Shown piece after piece: positions 42,442 through 53,800 of a stretch of DNA of 64,000 nucleotides. Each line of letters opens with the position of its first letter. Within the stretch, counting starts at the first letter, position 1. Source of the stretch: Urophycis tenuis. Taxonomy: Eukaryota > Chordata > Actinopteri > Gadiformes > Phycidae. The notes under the pieces are model-generated. The model was not told the DNA's origin, made no database searches, and saw only the letters and a program-made list of their open reading frames with translations. The position numbers and the translations under genes were made by a program. Where the stretch lies: positions 3,086,172 through 3,150,171 of the forward strand of contig JAXIVH010000030.1 in the NCBI GenBank assembly GCA_036785325.1, written 5' to 3'.

Positions 42442-45138
42442 ATGGATGTCATTTTTATTTCCAAAGTCCGTCGCCTTCAACGCCAGCGCAACACAGAGCC
42501 CTACTACTGGCTGCAAATATACTGGTATGTTTCTTTACTTTTTATGAATGTAGATTTTGTTGTAGCCCATGGACTAAAACTTTATACAGCATTAGCCTTG
42601 CGTCCAACTAGCTAGACGTCTTACATGTCTGTGCTTTAGCTTGATCATCAATTCAACAAGGATCAACATAAATCTTTCCATAAATGTTACAACATTAACA
42701 TAGAGGCTGCATTTAGTTTCTATAGTGATGCAGAAGTATCCAGTTATATGCATAATTACTATAAGCATAATAAACATAATTTAAAATGTACCAATTGGCC
42801 CTCACACCAATATTCAGGAGGTAACAGAATAGTTATTATAAATATACATTACATCTCATTTATAAGATAAGATAAGATATTCCTTTATTAATCCCCCTTA
42901 GGAGAAATTCACAGTGACCAGCAGTACAGGGGATATATTAGTGCAGTAAGAGACTGGCTAAAGTCAATAAACAATAAATTAAATGAAATACAAGCTCTTC
43001 AAGTCATGTCGGTGAGGAGTGAGAACCTGTATGCATACATGGTAAGCGTCCTTGATAGCTGTTCAAAGTGCAAAATGCAAAATAGATGTGCAAATATGCG
43101 GAAAGTGCAAGGTGCAAGATGTGCAAATTTTTACAGGTATTCCAGGTACAACATATGAATAGACCTAAAATAACAACGGCTCGGAGACAGTCCAAGGTGT
43201 GTGGTGTGGTGTATGTGAATGTGAAGTGTGGTGTTCAGTCCATTTGTCTGGTGGTGTTGGAGCTTCCTGAGCCTGATGGTTGGTGGGATGAAGGAGAGCC
43301 CAAGCACTTTGAGGCTTTGAGGCACTTGGCTGAGTGAGCATGTGGCTGAACGTGTTCCTGAGTTGCTTCAGTTCGGCATAGAGAGGGTGAGAGGGTAGTT
43401 CCGGGTCGCCAGCAGCTTTCCCCTCGTCCTCCTCTCTGTCGCCGCCTCCACACAGTCCAGCTTCATCCCCACTGCAGAGCTCGCCTTCCTCCCCGGCTTG
43501 TACAGCTTACTGGCACCACCGTTCCCAATGCTTCCTCCCCAGCACACGGCAGTGAAGAAGGTGAAACTGGCCACCGCAGACTGGTAGACCATCCGTAGCA
43601 GCCTGGTGCACACAATGAAAGATGACAGATGGACAGTGGTTATCAATGAGATGAACAGACCTAAGATGAAAATGGCTAGAAAACAGTCTGGGGTGTGTGG
43701 TGTGGTATACAAATCCATTATCTGGTGGTGCTGGCGCTTCCGAGACATTGGGAGCGGGTGGTTGAGGTATTGTAGAGCCTGATAGCTGATGGGATGAAAG
43801 AGCCCCCCCAAGCGCTTTGAAGCACGTGGCTGAGTGAGCCTATGGCTGAACGTGCTCCTGAGTTGCCTCAGCTCGGCATAGAGAGGGTGAGAGGGGTTGT
43901 CCAGGATCGCCTGCAGCTTTCCCCTCATCCTCTCTGTCACCGCCTCCACAGTCCAGCTTCATCCCCACCACAGAGCTCGCTCTCCTCACCAGCTTGTTCA
44001 GCTTACTGGCCCCACCGCTCCCAATGCCTGCCATGTAGCACATTTGACACTAAAGAAACTTGAACTTGAATTAAATAAAAACTTTTTTTCCCCACAGTAA
44101 CCTCCAACCCCCAGTCAGTACTGTCAAATGAATGTTACAGTGCCAGTCCTGGCACTGTGCTTTGATGGGCAGACTGACTTGAGGATAGACTTCCGTCTGT
44201 CCAGAGCAGCATTCCAGGCCCTGCTGGAAGCACTGGGCACCCAGTCAGACCATGGCTGGGGGCCAGTCATTGAGGCACTGGTATTTCTGTTCTGGCTGGC
44301 TTGTGGGACCTCATATCGTGTGATTGCCAGGGCATTTGTCATACCCCGTTCCACAGTTCACATGTTGGTCCACAAGACCAGCAAGAACATCCTGTGCCTC
44401 CTTCCAACGGTGGTGAAATTGCCAGCAGAGGAGGACCTCCCTCACCTGGGTGCAGGCTTTGCCCGGCTGGCAGGTTCGGCAGCCTTTACCCGGGTGGTTG
44501 GCAGCATTGACGGCTGCCACATCCGGGTAAAGCCAACATCTGAAGATGCCACCTGCTACCTCAACAGGAAACTGTTTTATTCAGTCCAGCTCCAGGCATT
44601 GGTGGACCACACTGCCAAATTTATAGATGTTTTTGTCCGTTACCCTGGGTCTGTTCATGACGCCAGGGTACTTAAAAACAGCCCTCTCTACCACCAGCAT
44701 GCCTACCCTCCACCTGGTTACTGCATCTTGGGAGATGGGGGCTATCCTTGTCTCAGCCAACCCATAAGCCTGATGACCCCATACAGGCAGCCTCTCAATA
44801 ACCACCTCCAGGCACGCTACAACAGCCACCTGTCAAAGGCGAGGTGTGTTGTGGAGAGGGCTTTTGGGATCCTGAAAACCAGGTGGAGGGCAATTTTCCT
44901 GAAGGTGCTTGAGGTTGATGTGCGGTTCGTGCCGGAGGTCATCGCCTGCTGCACCATCCTCCACAACATCTGCCTCAGCAACGGTGATGTGCTGGAACCG
45001 GAAGAGGGCAGAGCAGAGGACCATCCCGTAGAACCGGCACCAGAACCACCGCAAGCACCTCCAGGCGCCATCTGTGGAGCAAATCAGAGGAGGTTGCTTT
45101 CAATGTTATGTCATGCTCCTGACCATGACTATATTTGA
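42442..45138 (+). CDS. Harbinger-2 DDE transposase (2 exons, open)
   Basis: Exon 1 is 42442-42524 (MDVIFISKVRRLQRQRNTEP, GTATGT donor). Exon 2 is 44115-45138 after CCCCCAG. Together they give 368 residues with no stop. Exon 2 opens CQYCQMNVTVPVL, parallel to SYCQVNVHVPIL in Harbinger 1, which supports this acceptor over the one 14 bases upstream. The triad is D in SIDGCHIRVK, D in ILGDGGYPCLS and E in CVVERAFG. A helix-turn-helix-like segment SYRVIARAFVIPRSTVHML precedes it and the protein ends HDYI. DDE enzymes of this superfamily cut at terminal repeats and insert at 3-bp targets. The intron holds about 1.2 kb of L2 sequence. A coding-competent candidate. Confidence 0.9.
42865..44060 (-). 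mobile_element. L2-type LINE 3' ends, tandemly overlapping
   Basis: The 3' tail at 42865-42935 matches the tail at 25256-25345. Two copies of the same reverse-transcriptase C-terminal segment lie about 495 bp apart: one at about 44037-43740 (GKLQAILDNPSHPLYAELRQ, STFSHRLTQPRASKRLGGLF) and one at about 43600-43310 (LLRMVYQSAVASFTFFTAVC, then GRKASSAVGMKLDCVEAAT). So two LINE tails are joined head to tail, or the 3' end has been duplicated. The catalytic domain is absent. It lies in the Harbinger-2 transposase intron. Confidence 0.8.
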
Positions 45139-45243
45139 AAAAATATACTTAATATACTACTATATAACACTTAATATACTTAATTTGTGTCTGAACATTT
45201 ACTTGAAGTGCTATTGAAGAATCAAAACAAATATATGACATGT

Positions 45244-46660
45244 TTATTTGTTTATTTTTTCTAAAATGGCAAGTAGCCGTTCCTCCCTAGCAGCAGTCTC
45301 CCTGTCTCTCCTCTCCTCCCTCTCCCTCATCTCTCTTAGGAGACGGTCAAACAATCTCTCCTCCCTCTCCGCTGCCTCCCTGAGCCTCCTCTCCTCTCTC
45401 CGGCTCGCTGTCTCCATCACTCTCCTCTCCTCTCTCTGCTCAGCCTCCACCTGCCACTGACGGAGTTCCTCCTGAGCTGTCTCCTCCTGCTCTTTAAGGG
45501 AGGATAGCAGCTCACACACATCCACCCGTCGCCTTTTTGGGGCGGATGGAGTGACTGCTTCCTCTGGGGTCTCTGGGGTCACCTCAGAGGGGGATGCGAC
45601 CACCGCCACATCCTGGGAGGATGAGGCAATGAGGACACGTGGTGTTATAGATGGCCTGCTCCCAATTGCCTCATCCATTAAACTGTACCACTTCCAAGAT
45701 GCGGCAGTGGTCTCACCCCCCTCTGTGCTGACCCCAGTTTTGGGGCACTTTAGATCCTGTGGAGGGATGACAGAAACATACGAAAGTGGAAAAAATAACA
45801 ATGCTCATGAAATGGCAGTTAACCAACCTTATATTTTTGTTTTAAGTTTTCCCTTTTTTTTTTAATGAAGGCTGGGGTCACCTTCCCCTCCATGCCCCTC
45901 AAGGCAATGTAGGTTCTGATGAAAAGAGCAGTATAAAATCACATTGATGTTTAGAAATGCATATACGTGTGTATACAATTCAAATCATTAGTCAAAAGAG
46001 GAAATTACTGTAGCCCCAGCAATACAGAACGGCTTCGTTGGGTTGAAACAGTATTAATGCATGTGTGAGGCAAAAACGTGAAATTTCGTTTCAAATATGT
46101 ACTTACTCGTATGCACTCACAGCAGCGTTTCGCCTCCCCGTAAACCTACATGAGTTAGCAGTACGCCACACAATAAGGGACCTGGTGTCCTCGTCTGACC
46201 CTGAACAGAGCAACACTTGTCAATATCAGACTAGCACAGAAACACAAATTAATTACATGAGGATTTAACACAGTAATGATAATCCATCGTGCATGGACAC
46301 TACCACCGCTACCGACTGGCCGACCAGCACAGAAACACCAGCCTTTTGAATATACAGACAAAACGATTAACCCGTCATGCATAAACATTAAACAACAACC
46401 TTTAGTTGCCTCAGAGAATTTCTAATAGGGCTCTGGTTGCCTCTACCTAACAGTGGCTAGCTGGCGAACATCGTTCGTTCCCGTATTAGCATTCACGTAT
46501 AAGCATATCAGCACAAACCATTCACAATCGCTTATATCTGTCTAACAATAAAATGGTGATGCATAACGAAAAATAACCACTTTTTGATTGATGTGTAACG
46601 TTATATCTTACATTTAAAATGAGTGGTCTGGGCCAACGGTCCACAGGTTTCGTCCGCCAT
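45244..46660 (-). CDS. Harbinger-2 Myb/SANT-like DNA-binding protein (4 exons, open)
   Basis: Exons 46660-46612, 46200-46107, 45915-45828 and 45756-45244 join in phase through GT-AG borders to 247 residues without a stop. Exon 1 starts MADETCGPLAQTTHFK. Exon 2 gives WSDEDTRSLIVWRTANS and exon 3 gives ALRGMEGKVTPAFIKKKREN, LKQKYK; together this is the Myb/SANT-like fold. Exon 4 has TTAASWKWYSLMDEAIGS, a nuclear-import-like PKRRR patch and a Glu/Arg coiled coil ending ILEKINK. Internal exons are 94 and 88 nt, as in Harbinger 1. A poly(A) run in exon 3 (IKKKR) is a likely mutation hot spot, yet it keeps frame here. Expected role: binding the terminal repeats and recruiting the transposase. Confidence 0.87.
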
Positions 46661-46889
46661 CAGATTTTTTTTTGAAAGTGCTGGCTTTCCCTCCCCTTCC
46701 GTTACGTAGACAAAATGGCGACCATTGAGGGTGAAAGTGTCAAGCGTTGTACACTCAGCTTTTTGACCGTTATGAGTGCACCATCCGGGTACTAGCAGTG
46801 TACTGCGTCTTGCCGCAATTACCAGTGTGAACGCACTATGTACTCAAAAAGGGAAGTTTAAGTGCGCAAGTACGTGGATTGAGACACAG

Positions 46890-47360
46890 TCCCAGTGTGG
46901 CATAGGCCAGATGCCGGTGGGAGGGTTTCGGGCTCGGGATTGGCAGGATTTTCCTGAGGTGTTGCATTTTCAAAAATCTTGGAAGTAAGGAAGTAAGTAA
47001 ACATTTATTTATAAAGCACATTGTCTAACACGGTGGTTACTAAAATAGCTAATATTCATGGCAATGCGTAAATTGTTTGGGAGCTATGCGAGAGTCTTAA
47101 CACTAGCCCTACTACTTTCAATAGCGAAACTGGTGTCTGTATGCTAACATTTACTTCTGGATATTTTCATTTAGTTTTGGACATTTTCATGAAGTATGTT
47201 CTAATAAGTCTAGTGGTATTAGTCGTAAGACTTAGATGGTATACCAGAGCCTGTTTACGGTATACTCTGTCAAAAAGAATGCGAAGCAAAGTGGCACTGG
47301 TATTTTTTATCGTCACACTGACTGAGCTAACGTTACTAGCCATACGAATAGTTGAGGCTT
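46890..47360. other. Gene-free stretch
   Basis: No gene recognised between Harbinger 2 and the THAP exon. Confidence 0.45.
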
Positions 47361-47733
47361 ACCGTAGCCAGCTCGGCCAGCTCTCGCTTTCGCCGTGCAC
47401 CCCCAGTCTTGACTGGCTTCTTCACACGGACAGGACAGGAAGACGAGCAGGAATGCCGTGAAGGGACTGCATCGGGAAGAAGCCTTACCCGGCGTTTTAA
47501 GCCCAAATTGAAGCGACGCATGTCACCGGGGTCATAGTCCTCCGGTGTGAAGTGTTCGCTGCAAATGACTGGATCCTGATACACATGCAGCAGTAAAATC
47601 TGCCCGCTTAGTAGCCACAAACCTCACCCAGGCACGTTGACGGCGTTTGTCCTTGGGGAACTTGTGGACCCTCTGCCCTGTTTTAAGCGAATTCACACAT
47701 CTCGCACATACACACTGGTTGACCATTTTTGTT
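47361..47733 (-). pseudogene. THAP zinc-finger exon, frameshifted
   Basis: Start MVNQCVCARCVNSLKTGQRV, then HKFPKDKRRQRAWVRFVATK and RADFTAA, followed by a one-base slip. The other frame then continues VYQDPVICSEHFTPEDYDP and LKRRVRLLPDAVPSRHS, and ends at a GTAAGC donor near 47361. C2CH ligands (C-x2-4-C near the start, C..H in CSEH), the W in the middle and the AVPS motif define a THAP DNA-binding domain. It is probably the first coding exon of the transposase-like gene at 38416-41702, separated by the Harbinger-2 insertion. The frameshift breaks the finger. Confidence 0.78.
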
Positions 47734-47839
47734 TGTCTGCCAATTCTAATGCCGGTAACTCTAGTCTTGGAGTGAGTACCTCTTATGACGTCACGTCCCG
47801 CCAAGTAGAAGTGAGCGGGAGCGCCTAAAACCACTGTTT

Positions 47840-48076
47840 TTTATTCAGCTTTTCGGTATCAAAAACCATACAAAACGATGGTGGGCAGTTCTAATATGTA
47901 TATTTAATAAGAATATTGCATTAACTTCGTAAAAAATGTAACCTGCAATTTACACTTTTAATTTTTTGTCTCTCACCCCAGTGCCTTGTCCTGGGGTTGC
48001 TGGGTCTTGCTCCGAACAAAGAAGGCCTATAGCCTGCTACATTTGCTCTCTGCACCCTTCAGCTGCCTGCAAGATA
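47840..48076. other. Short gene-free stretch
   Basis: No feature recognised between the THAP exon and the solo LTR. Confidence 0.4.
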
Positions 48077-48081
48077 GACAG

Positions 48082-48789
48082 TGTTACGTGTGTAGTGGTT
48101 GGCTGTTCTTTGTTTTCTTGGCTCTTCTCTGTCCCTGCCTGTAGGTGGCGACTGGGCGGAGTTACACTGCTGGCATGGAGTGACGGTGTGATTGGGGGCC
48201 GGCACACAAGTTTAAAAGCCAGCCCAGTTCCAACATGGCTCTCTCTCTCACTCTCGCTTTGTCCTCGCTGGGGACAGACTGACTGGCATTTGTTCATTTC
48301 TTTATTTGATCTTAGTTTATTCTAAGGATAATTCATTTATTCTTCTTCTAGTTAAATTAACTAATACTTTTGTTATCTGGACAAGCCTTAAGCACTTTGT
48401 TTTCTTTTCTTTTTTTATAGTATTACCTTGTTAGTGGGCAGTTGCAAACTTCCTCACGTTTTCAGTTGTAGGCTCAGGGAGCGTAGCGTGGTATGAGCTT
48501 CGGGACCCTCACCTTTTACTTTTCTTGGGAGCGACCTGTGCCCCTTGGAACGGGAGGCAGATTATCTTCCCCACTTTTTAGTAAGATCAAGGTTTTCTTT
48601 ACTTGTTTTCCCTTATCTATTTTTGTTTGCAATTTGTCCTTATTATTGTCTTCGGGGAAAAGTCCCCCTGTGCTAATTTAAACCCCAAAGCATAGGCAAT
48701 CAAACAATAAAAACTCATTCTTTTCCCGCAAAACCTGAAGCCGTGACTTTATTATGTTGCTTATTCATGTGGCGATTGGATTTGTAACA
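48082..48789. mobile_element. Solo LTR of a retrotransposon, 5-bp target duplication
   Basis: Begins TGTTAC and ends GTAACA, flanked by GACAG at 48077-48081 and 48790-48794. On the plus strand it has a TTTAAAAG TATA-like box (about 48212), a transcription-start-like region, and AATAAAAA near the 3' end (about 48706). This gives U3-R-U5 order on the plus strand. No internal region, so it is a recombination product. Superfamily undetermined; a 5-bp duplication fits Gypsy, Copia or BEL types. Confidence 0.85.
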
Positions 48790-48794
48790 GACAG

Positions 48795-49440
48795 GAAGAG
48801 AGGAAGAGAGAAAAAATACATTCACAAGAACAAAAGTAATGTCATGAAATGATTCAATCATCCATTTATCAATATCCATTTAATGTTTAAGATGGTCTTG
48901 TGCTGATGAATCTCTTTGATGCACATCAACAGATGTTGGTTCCTGCTGACATACTGGTCCACAGCTGCAGAACACCGTGGCTCAGAGATCTCTGAGGACC
49001 TGAGACCACCATGACAGATAAGACAATGATTTAGACAGAGAAGACAATTTGAGATTATGTGTGGGACCTAAAGTTGGATGTGTTCTTAAATGTATCTGCT
49101 GCTACCTGCAGGAGCCCCAGTCTTCTCCACCTCATGGACCTCACTCCCGGCTACTGCACGAACCCTGAAATGTTGTTGAAAACGACAAATTAAAAGGCAG
49201 GAATGCAACTTGAAATGTCACAAACATGGAACATTCATTTGTGGCATCATTACCCCACCAGCCGAGAATCCGATTTTGTTGTTAGCTATTGTTAGCTGCA
49301 TTTGAAGACCTAATAAATCATCATCAGTCAGACTCCTACCCGTCATTCGAGGCCTCTGAGCCGCTCTTTTCACTGACATCCAACAATCCTGAAAGGGGAG
49401 AGACAACTGTGATGGTGGTGGTTGTCCAATCTGGAACATC
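48795..49440 (-). other. Possible small exons of unknown gene
   Basis: Two minus-strand segments with splice-like borders stay open: about 49165-49106 (VRAVAGSEVHEVEKTGAPA, CATTTCAG acceptor, GTAGCA donor) and about 49000-48860 (SSEISEPRCSAAVDQYVSRN, then HLLMCIKEIHQHKTI). No family recognised. Could be the tail of an unseen gene or chance. Confidence 0.25.
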
Positions 49441-49570
49441 CAGGTGTCCTGTTGGAGAGGGTGGGGGGATGGAGGAAGGGAGGGATTAATAGAGGAGGGG
49501 ATGGAGATAGGGAGGGATGGGAAGGAGGGGAGGGAGAAGAGGAAGGGGAGAGATAAAGAGACATGTTTAT
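49441..49570. repeat. GGGA/GGA-rich purine tract
   Basis: An almost pure purine strand over 120 bp with GGGAGGGAT-like units. A simple repeat. Confidence 0.85.
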
Positions 49571-49912
49571 TTGCACTGAGGAGCGTCTATGATGAGAAAC
49601 AGGGAGGGATTTTTTCACAAGAAGACATGAAGAATGGACACATGGAGCACAAAGAAGGTAGACTCAGGCAACGATAAAACCACAGAACAGGCAGATCTGC
49701 TGTCAGAGGGTCATTCGTCCTTCTCCATGGTGCATCAGAATTATTTATATCACAATATTTCAATGATCAACAAGGAAAATAATTATAATATATTGATTGA
49801 TTCAAAAAACAGATAATTATACACTTGCATAAGACAAGTTATATTCAAGTATCAGTGTTTCTCACAGACTAGGTAGCAATGTGGTGCTGGGCCATACGGA
49901 GACCAGGGGCAC

Positions 49913-50006
49913 TGACCTGGGGGAGGGGGCGTCGCCATCTGAACAGGAGGAGGTCGGAGGGCGACGCCCCCTCCTGTTCAAATGGCGACGCCCCCTCCCC
50001 CTGGTC
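49913..50006. repeat. GC-rich palindrome, 38-bp arms
   Basis: The left arm TGACCTGGGGGAGGGGGCGT and following bases to 49950 are complementary to 49969-50006 with two mismatches. The loop repeats the GGCGACGCCCC core once more. A strong hairpin near the left end of the hAT. Confidence 0.92.
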
Positions 50007-50139
50007 AGAGCAACAGACGATCAGCCACAACTTTCTGAATTCATAGTTCTGCAGGGAAGGGAGACTGAGTTTGGAATGAAAGTGAGAGAACAGGACAGAG
50101 TAACATGGCTATCGCTCACGTTTTTCTTTAGAGCTACAG

Positions 50140-50345
50140 GAAGCATTTGAAATTATTAAGCTCTATCTTAACACAGCTAAAAACATTTTACCAGAACCCT
50201 GCCTGGTTTCATTCCACACCCCAACTCCATACATTACAGGGCAGGCCAGTAGAGTAGTTTGCTCATACAAATACCTGGACTTTATGTTGGAGGAAGACCT
50301 GTCTTTTAAGTTTCATGTTGAGAATTACTCACCAGAATTGACACA
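50140..50345 (+). pseudogene. LINE reverse-transcriptase fragment
   Basis: An open segment reads IIKLYLNTAKNILPEPCLVS, then SRVVCSYKYLDFMLEEDLSF and KFHVEN. The YKYL-(G)-F-L-DLSFK-H pattern is the end of the palm region in fish non-LTR retrotransposons outside the L2 type seen elsewhere here. The catalytic block is missing. Confidence 0.55.
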
Positions 50346-50349
50346 CTTT

Positions 50350-50890
50350 AGTTTTTAAAGTTTAGTTTTTACCTGAACTTTAGATTCTGTGACATTCAAG
50401 GAATGAATTGCAAAAAACAACTAAAGCTGGAGGTTTTTATTTCAAACTGACATACCTCAACCAATATCATCCTGTTCTTAAAAGTTTTGGAAAAACAAAA
50501 TAAATAGTATGATGTAACAATATAAGTATAATGCAAATAAAATAAATAAAATACTATAATTAGATATAAATAACTACTAAAGGCACAACAAGGCAACTAA
50601 CTAAAATAAATGGAACAGCATTAGTCTATTATGTGCAAAGCGTGCATGCTCTATCAGAACACCTAATTTTACGTGGCTTCCTGAAAAAGAACTCAAGTGC
50701 CCTGTCATAAGGGACCTCTTTGGGTTCAGGGCCATTTATTGCAATCCGGGGGGAACAACTGGCAGCCTGCCAGTTGTTCCCCTTGAAGCCTGTTCCTCAG
50801 GTCTGTTTTAATCGGGATAAAATACAATTTATTATCAATAAAGCACTAAAATGCCCATTACTTCAAGAAATATACTAAGGAATAGTGAAT
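50350..50890. other. Gene-free stretch
   Basis: No gene recognised. At 50752-50782 a short inverted repeat GGGGAACAACTGGCAG...CTGCCAGTTGTTCCCC. Confidence 0.5.
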
Positions 50891-50899
50891 CTATGTCCT

Positions 50900-53800
50900 T
50901 ACCCTATTCATAGCTGAGAAATCCCGCTCACAATTCACAGATGAGACTGGGACAATCAGGGCAATGCTGGCAAGGAGACTGAGGCAGGGGTAGAGGGCTG
51001 ACCACTCATACTCACTCGCCAGCAGAGTCAGGAGCTCCTCCCGGCCCTTGTTCTTGAATGAAAGATATAGCACATGAGAGAGAGAGGGAGAAGGGGAGAG
51101 AGGGGGGGGGGGGAGGAGGGAGATAGAGATGGAGAGAGTTTGTCTGTGTGTCTGTTGTTCAATTCACTTACCTGTAATGACCCTGTAAGGATATGGTTTT
51201 TGAAAGAAAACCACTCTTGGAGGAGCACCTTCTCTTGGTCTGGACAGAATTTTTTTGCCAGAGTCTGCAGCTGTTCAATGGACATGTTGTCAGGGAGGGC
51301 AGCTGACTGAGGTCTAAGGACATGAAAGCCTCCTAGGATGTCCAGCTCCTGGAACCTCCTTTTCAATTATGTCTCCAGGCCAGTAATGTAGGGTTGAATG
51401 ACCTACAATGAACAGATCAGCACATTTTAGGAGGAACCTACCCTCACCTTGGAAACAGGCACTAAGGAAACCGCTAGAGAGTGTGTTTAGTATATTTTTA
51501 AGGGTTTTAAACATTAGCATTTACCTGTCGCTGGAATCTGCACCCCTGTGCCTCCCTCGACTGGTCCTGGACATCTTCCCCCCTCCTGCCCCTCTCAGCC
51601 TCATTGTTGATGTCGAAGGCTCCAAGCTTGTCAGGATCCTCTAGGTCCTTGTGCAAGCGAGACAGGAAGGATCCTGGGATCGGAGTCTGCCCAGCCTCTC
51701 TTATATCCAGGAGGGTCTGGATGGTGATGGGAACCTAAAAAGTATATCTTGTATTAGTAGAGCACATGCAAACAAAAAAATCAATGCATCACAACTGAAC
51801 TGTATCAGGCATAGTTATCACGGTTACCTGCTCTTTGATGTGTAAAAAATGTACATGTGCTTTCTGGGACACTTTTGAGAGACAGGCCAGGTGGGGCAAA
51901 ACATCTTCCTGAAGATAAAAAGAGGCTACAAATCTGTAAGTCCCACAGAAAGTGTAAAGGTCCTTGGCTGTGGGACATTTTCTTATCTCTGCCTCCTCCG
52001 CCAAGGCCCCAAGAACAGCAGCCAGGTTCCTCTGTAGCATCTGTATGGCTTTATGCTGTGAAAGCCATCGCGTGTCCTTCACTTCCTGTGAATGTTCCAA
52101 CAATTATTATAATTACCACTGATTAAAAAAACATATTAGATGGTATCAGACGGCAGTTACCTTAACCTTCAGGTCAGTGACACCCAGGGTGAGGGATGCA
52201 GCCTTGAGAGTTGCAGTCCGATTAGTACTATTATTAAAAAAACAGGTACAGATCCTGCAAGTGGTCCCTAAATGTGGCCATGTATTTGACACTATTTGAG
52301 GCATCCTTGCAAGCAAGGGCCAGTTTGTGGGCAGCACAAGCCACAGCCACAAGTTTCGGAAAACTCTTTAAGCTGCTTTGCAACACCATTCAAATGCCCT
52401 AGATTAAAAAAAAAGTGTTAAACTTGAATTCAACAGACAAAGTATAAGCTAAACAAAATCATATTGCATAAAATAATTACCTGTCATGACAGCTGCCCCA
52501 TCAGTCCCGAGTCCATATAGCTTCTCAGTTGGAATGCCCTTTTTGAGAAGAACTGTTTTGACAGCGGAAACAATGGTGTCCGCTTTGCCATCCATGACAG
52601 ATACCAGATCCAGGGACTGATTATATACATGTCCCTCTTTATCTAAGTACCTGAAAACAGTATTTAGAATTCACAATTAATTGGCTGGGATCATGATGTA
52701 TGTGATTCTGACTGAGAATGGTAATGTACTACTTGATGTGCAAATCCAGTTGCCTGGACACAGAGACATCAGTGCTCTCATCTATCTCCAGGCTAATTGC
52801 CTGTGATGATCTGATGTCCATGAGAATAGGTTCCTCCAGGACCTCTGCTAGGATCTCCAGCATCTCATCAATAATCCTATGAGACCTATAATTATTCCTC
52901 TGATCAATCTTGAAATTGGGAGAAGAACAAGATCACTGTATAATTTGTTCAAAAATGTATAGTCATTAATGCAAAGACTGAATTGTTGATGATCTTATTT
53001 ATGTGTTACCTTTAATTTTTGAAAATAATCACACCCTAAAAGCTCTGCAGGCTCAGAAGCTTGGGGTAGTTGGTGTGGTGGGCTATTTCATTTTTTACAA
53101 GCCAGTAAAGGCACTTGAAACCACCAATTATGGCCTCATGCTCCAACACAATTATTGGGTTAAATGAGTCCATTACTGATACACCTGTTAATTAAAAAAA
53201 TATCAGTAAATAATTTTTATACGTATGCCTACTACATGAAATTGTATATTATATATTTTCCCTTTTGGAAAGTACCCGAAGAAAGCGATGCCTGACATCT
53301 GATGCTCTTCTGGTGGTGCTCTGTTTTGAGATGCCTTTCTATATAGTCTTTGCGGTATGTGACCGCAGCAACTTCAACAAATGCCCTCTTATTCGCACCT
53401 TTCTTGGGTGCAGGCTTGTGCTGCCTACAAAGTCTGCAGAACATCCCTTGAATAATATAAAATACCATTAATCTAATTTAAACATGTACAATTATGCGTA
53501 AAAAGAAAAATAGATAAATAAATAAATCAATATGCTGAGACACGGGACTGCGACGACAGTTCAACTATGGTTGGGTTAAAATAAAAAATGTCTGTGCCAA
53601 AAAAAAAAGCGCTCGGAGGGAATCTAGCCCGGGGCGTAATTCAATGTAGAACCGCCACTGAATCGGTTTCAACCTCACCTGTTGTTTCAGCAACATTTTT
53701 TGGCTGCCGTCCACCTGGCCTATATGAATTACATCTATCTCTCCTGAACAGCCCTGAGAAGCACTGGGTTGTTCAGCACTGTTTGATGCCTAGGAACATC

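Larger units (their letters stand above)
42208..46889. mobile_element. PIF/Harbinger transposon 2, both genes open
   Basis: Perfect 22-bp inverted repeats (CTGTGTCTCAATCCACGTAC followed by TT) mark the ends. Subterminal sequence is rich in GTAC. A 3-bp duplication is not evident. The plus strand carries a two-exon DDE transposase (42442-45138) and the minus strand a four-exon Myb/SANT partner (46660-45244). They converge with 105 bp between stop codons. L2 tail sequence (42865-44060) sits in the transposase intron. The element lies between the THAP exon (47.4-47.7 kb) and the rest of that gene. Confidence 0.92.

Noticed and set aside
45248..45460. Serine/leucine-rich plus-strand frame
   Set aside because: Antisense of the Harbinger-2 partner coiled coil.
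47966..48325. 119-codon plus-strand frame with Cys-rich start
   Set aside because: It straddles the left boundary of the solo LTR, so it is a chance frame across an insertion junction.
49370..49618. Pro/Ser-rich minus-strand frame
   Set aside because: Produced by the purine-rich simple repeat.
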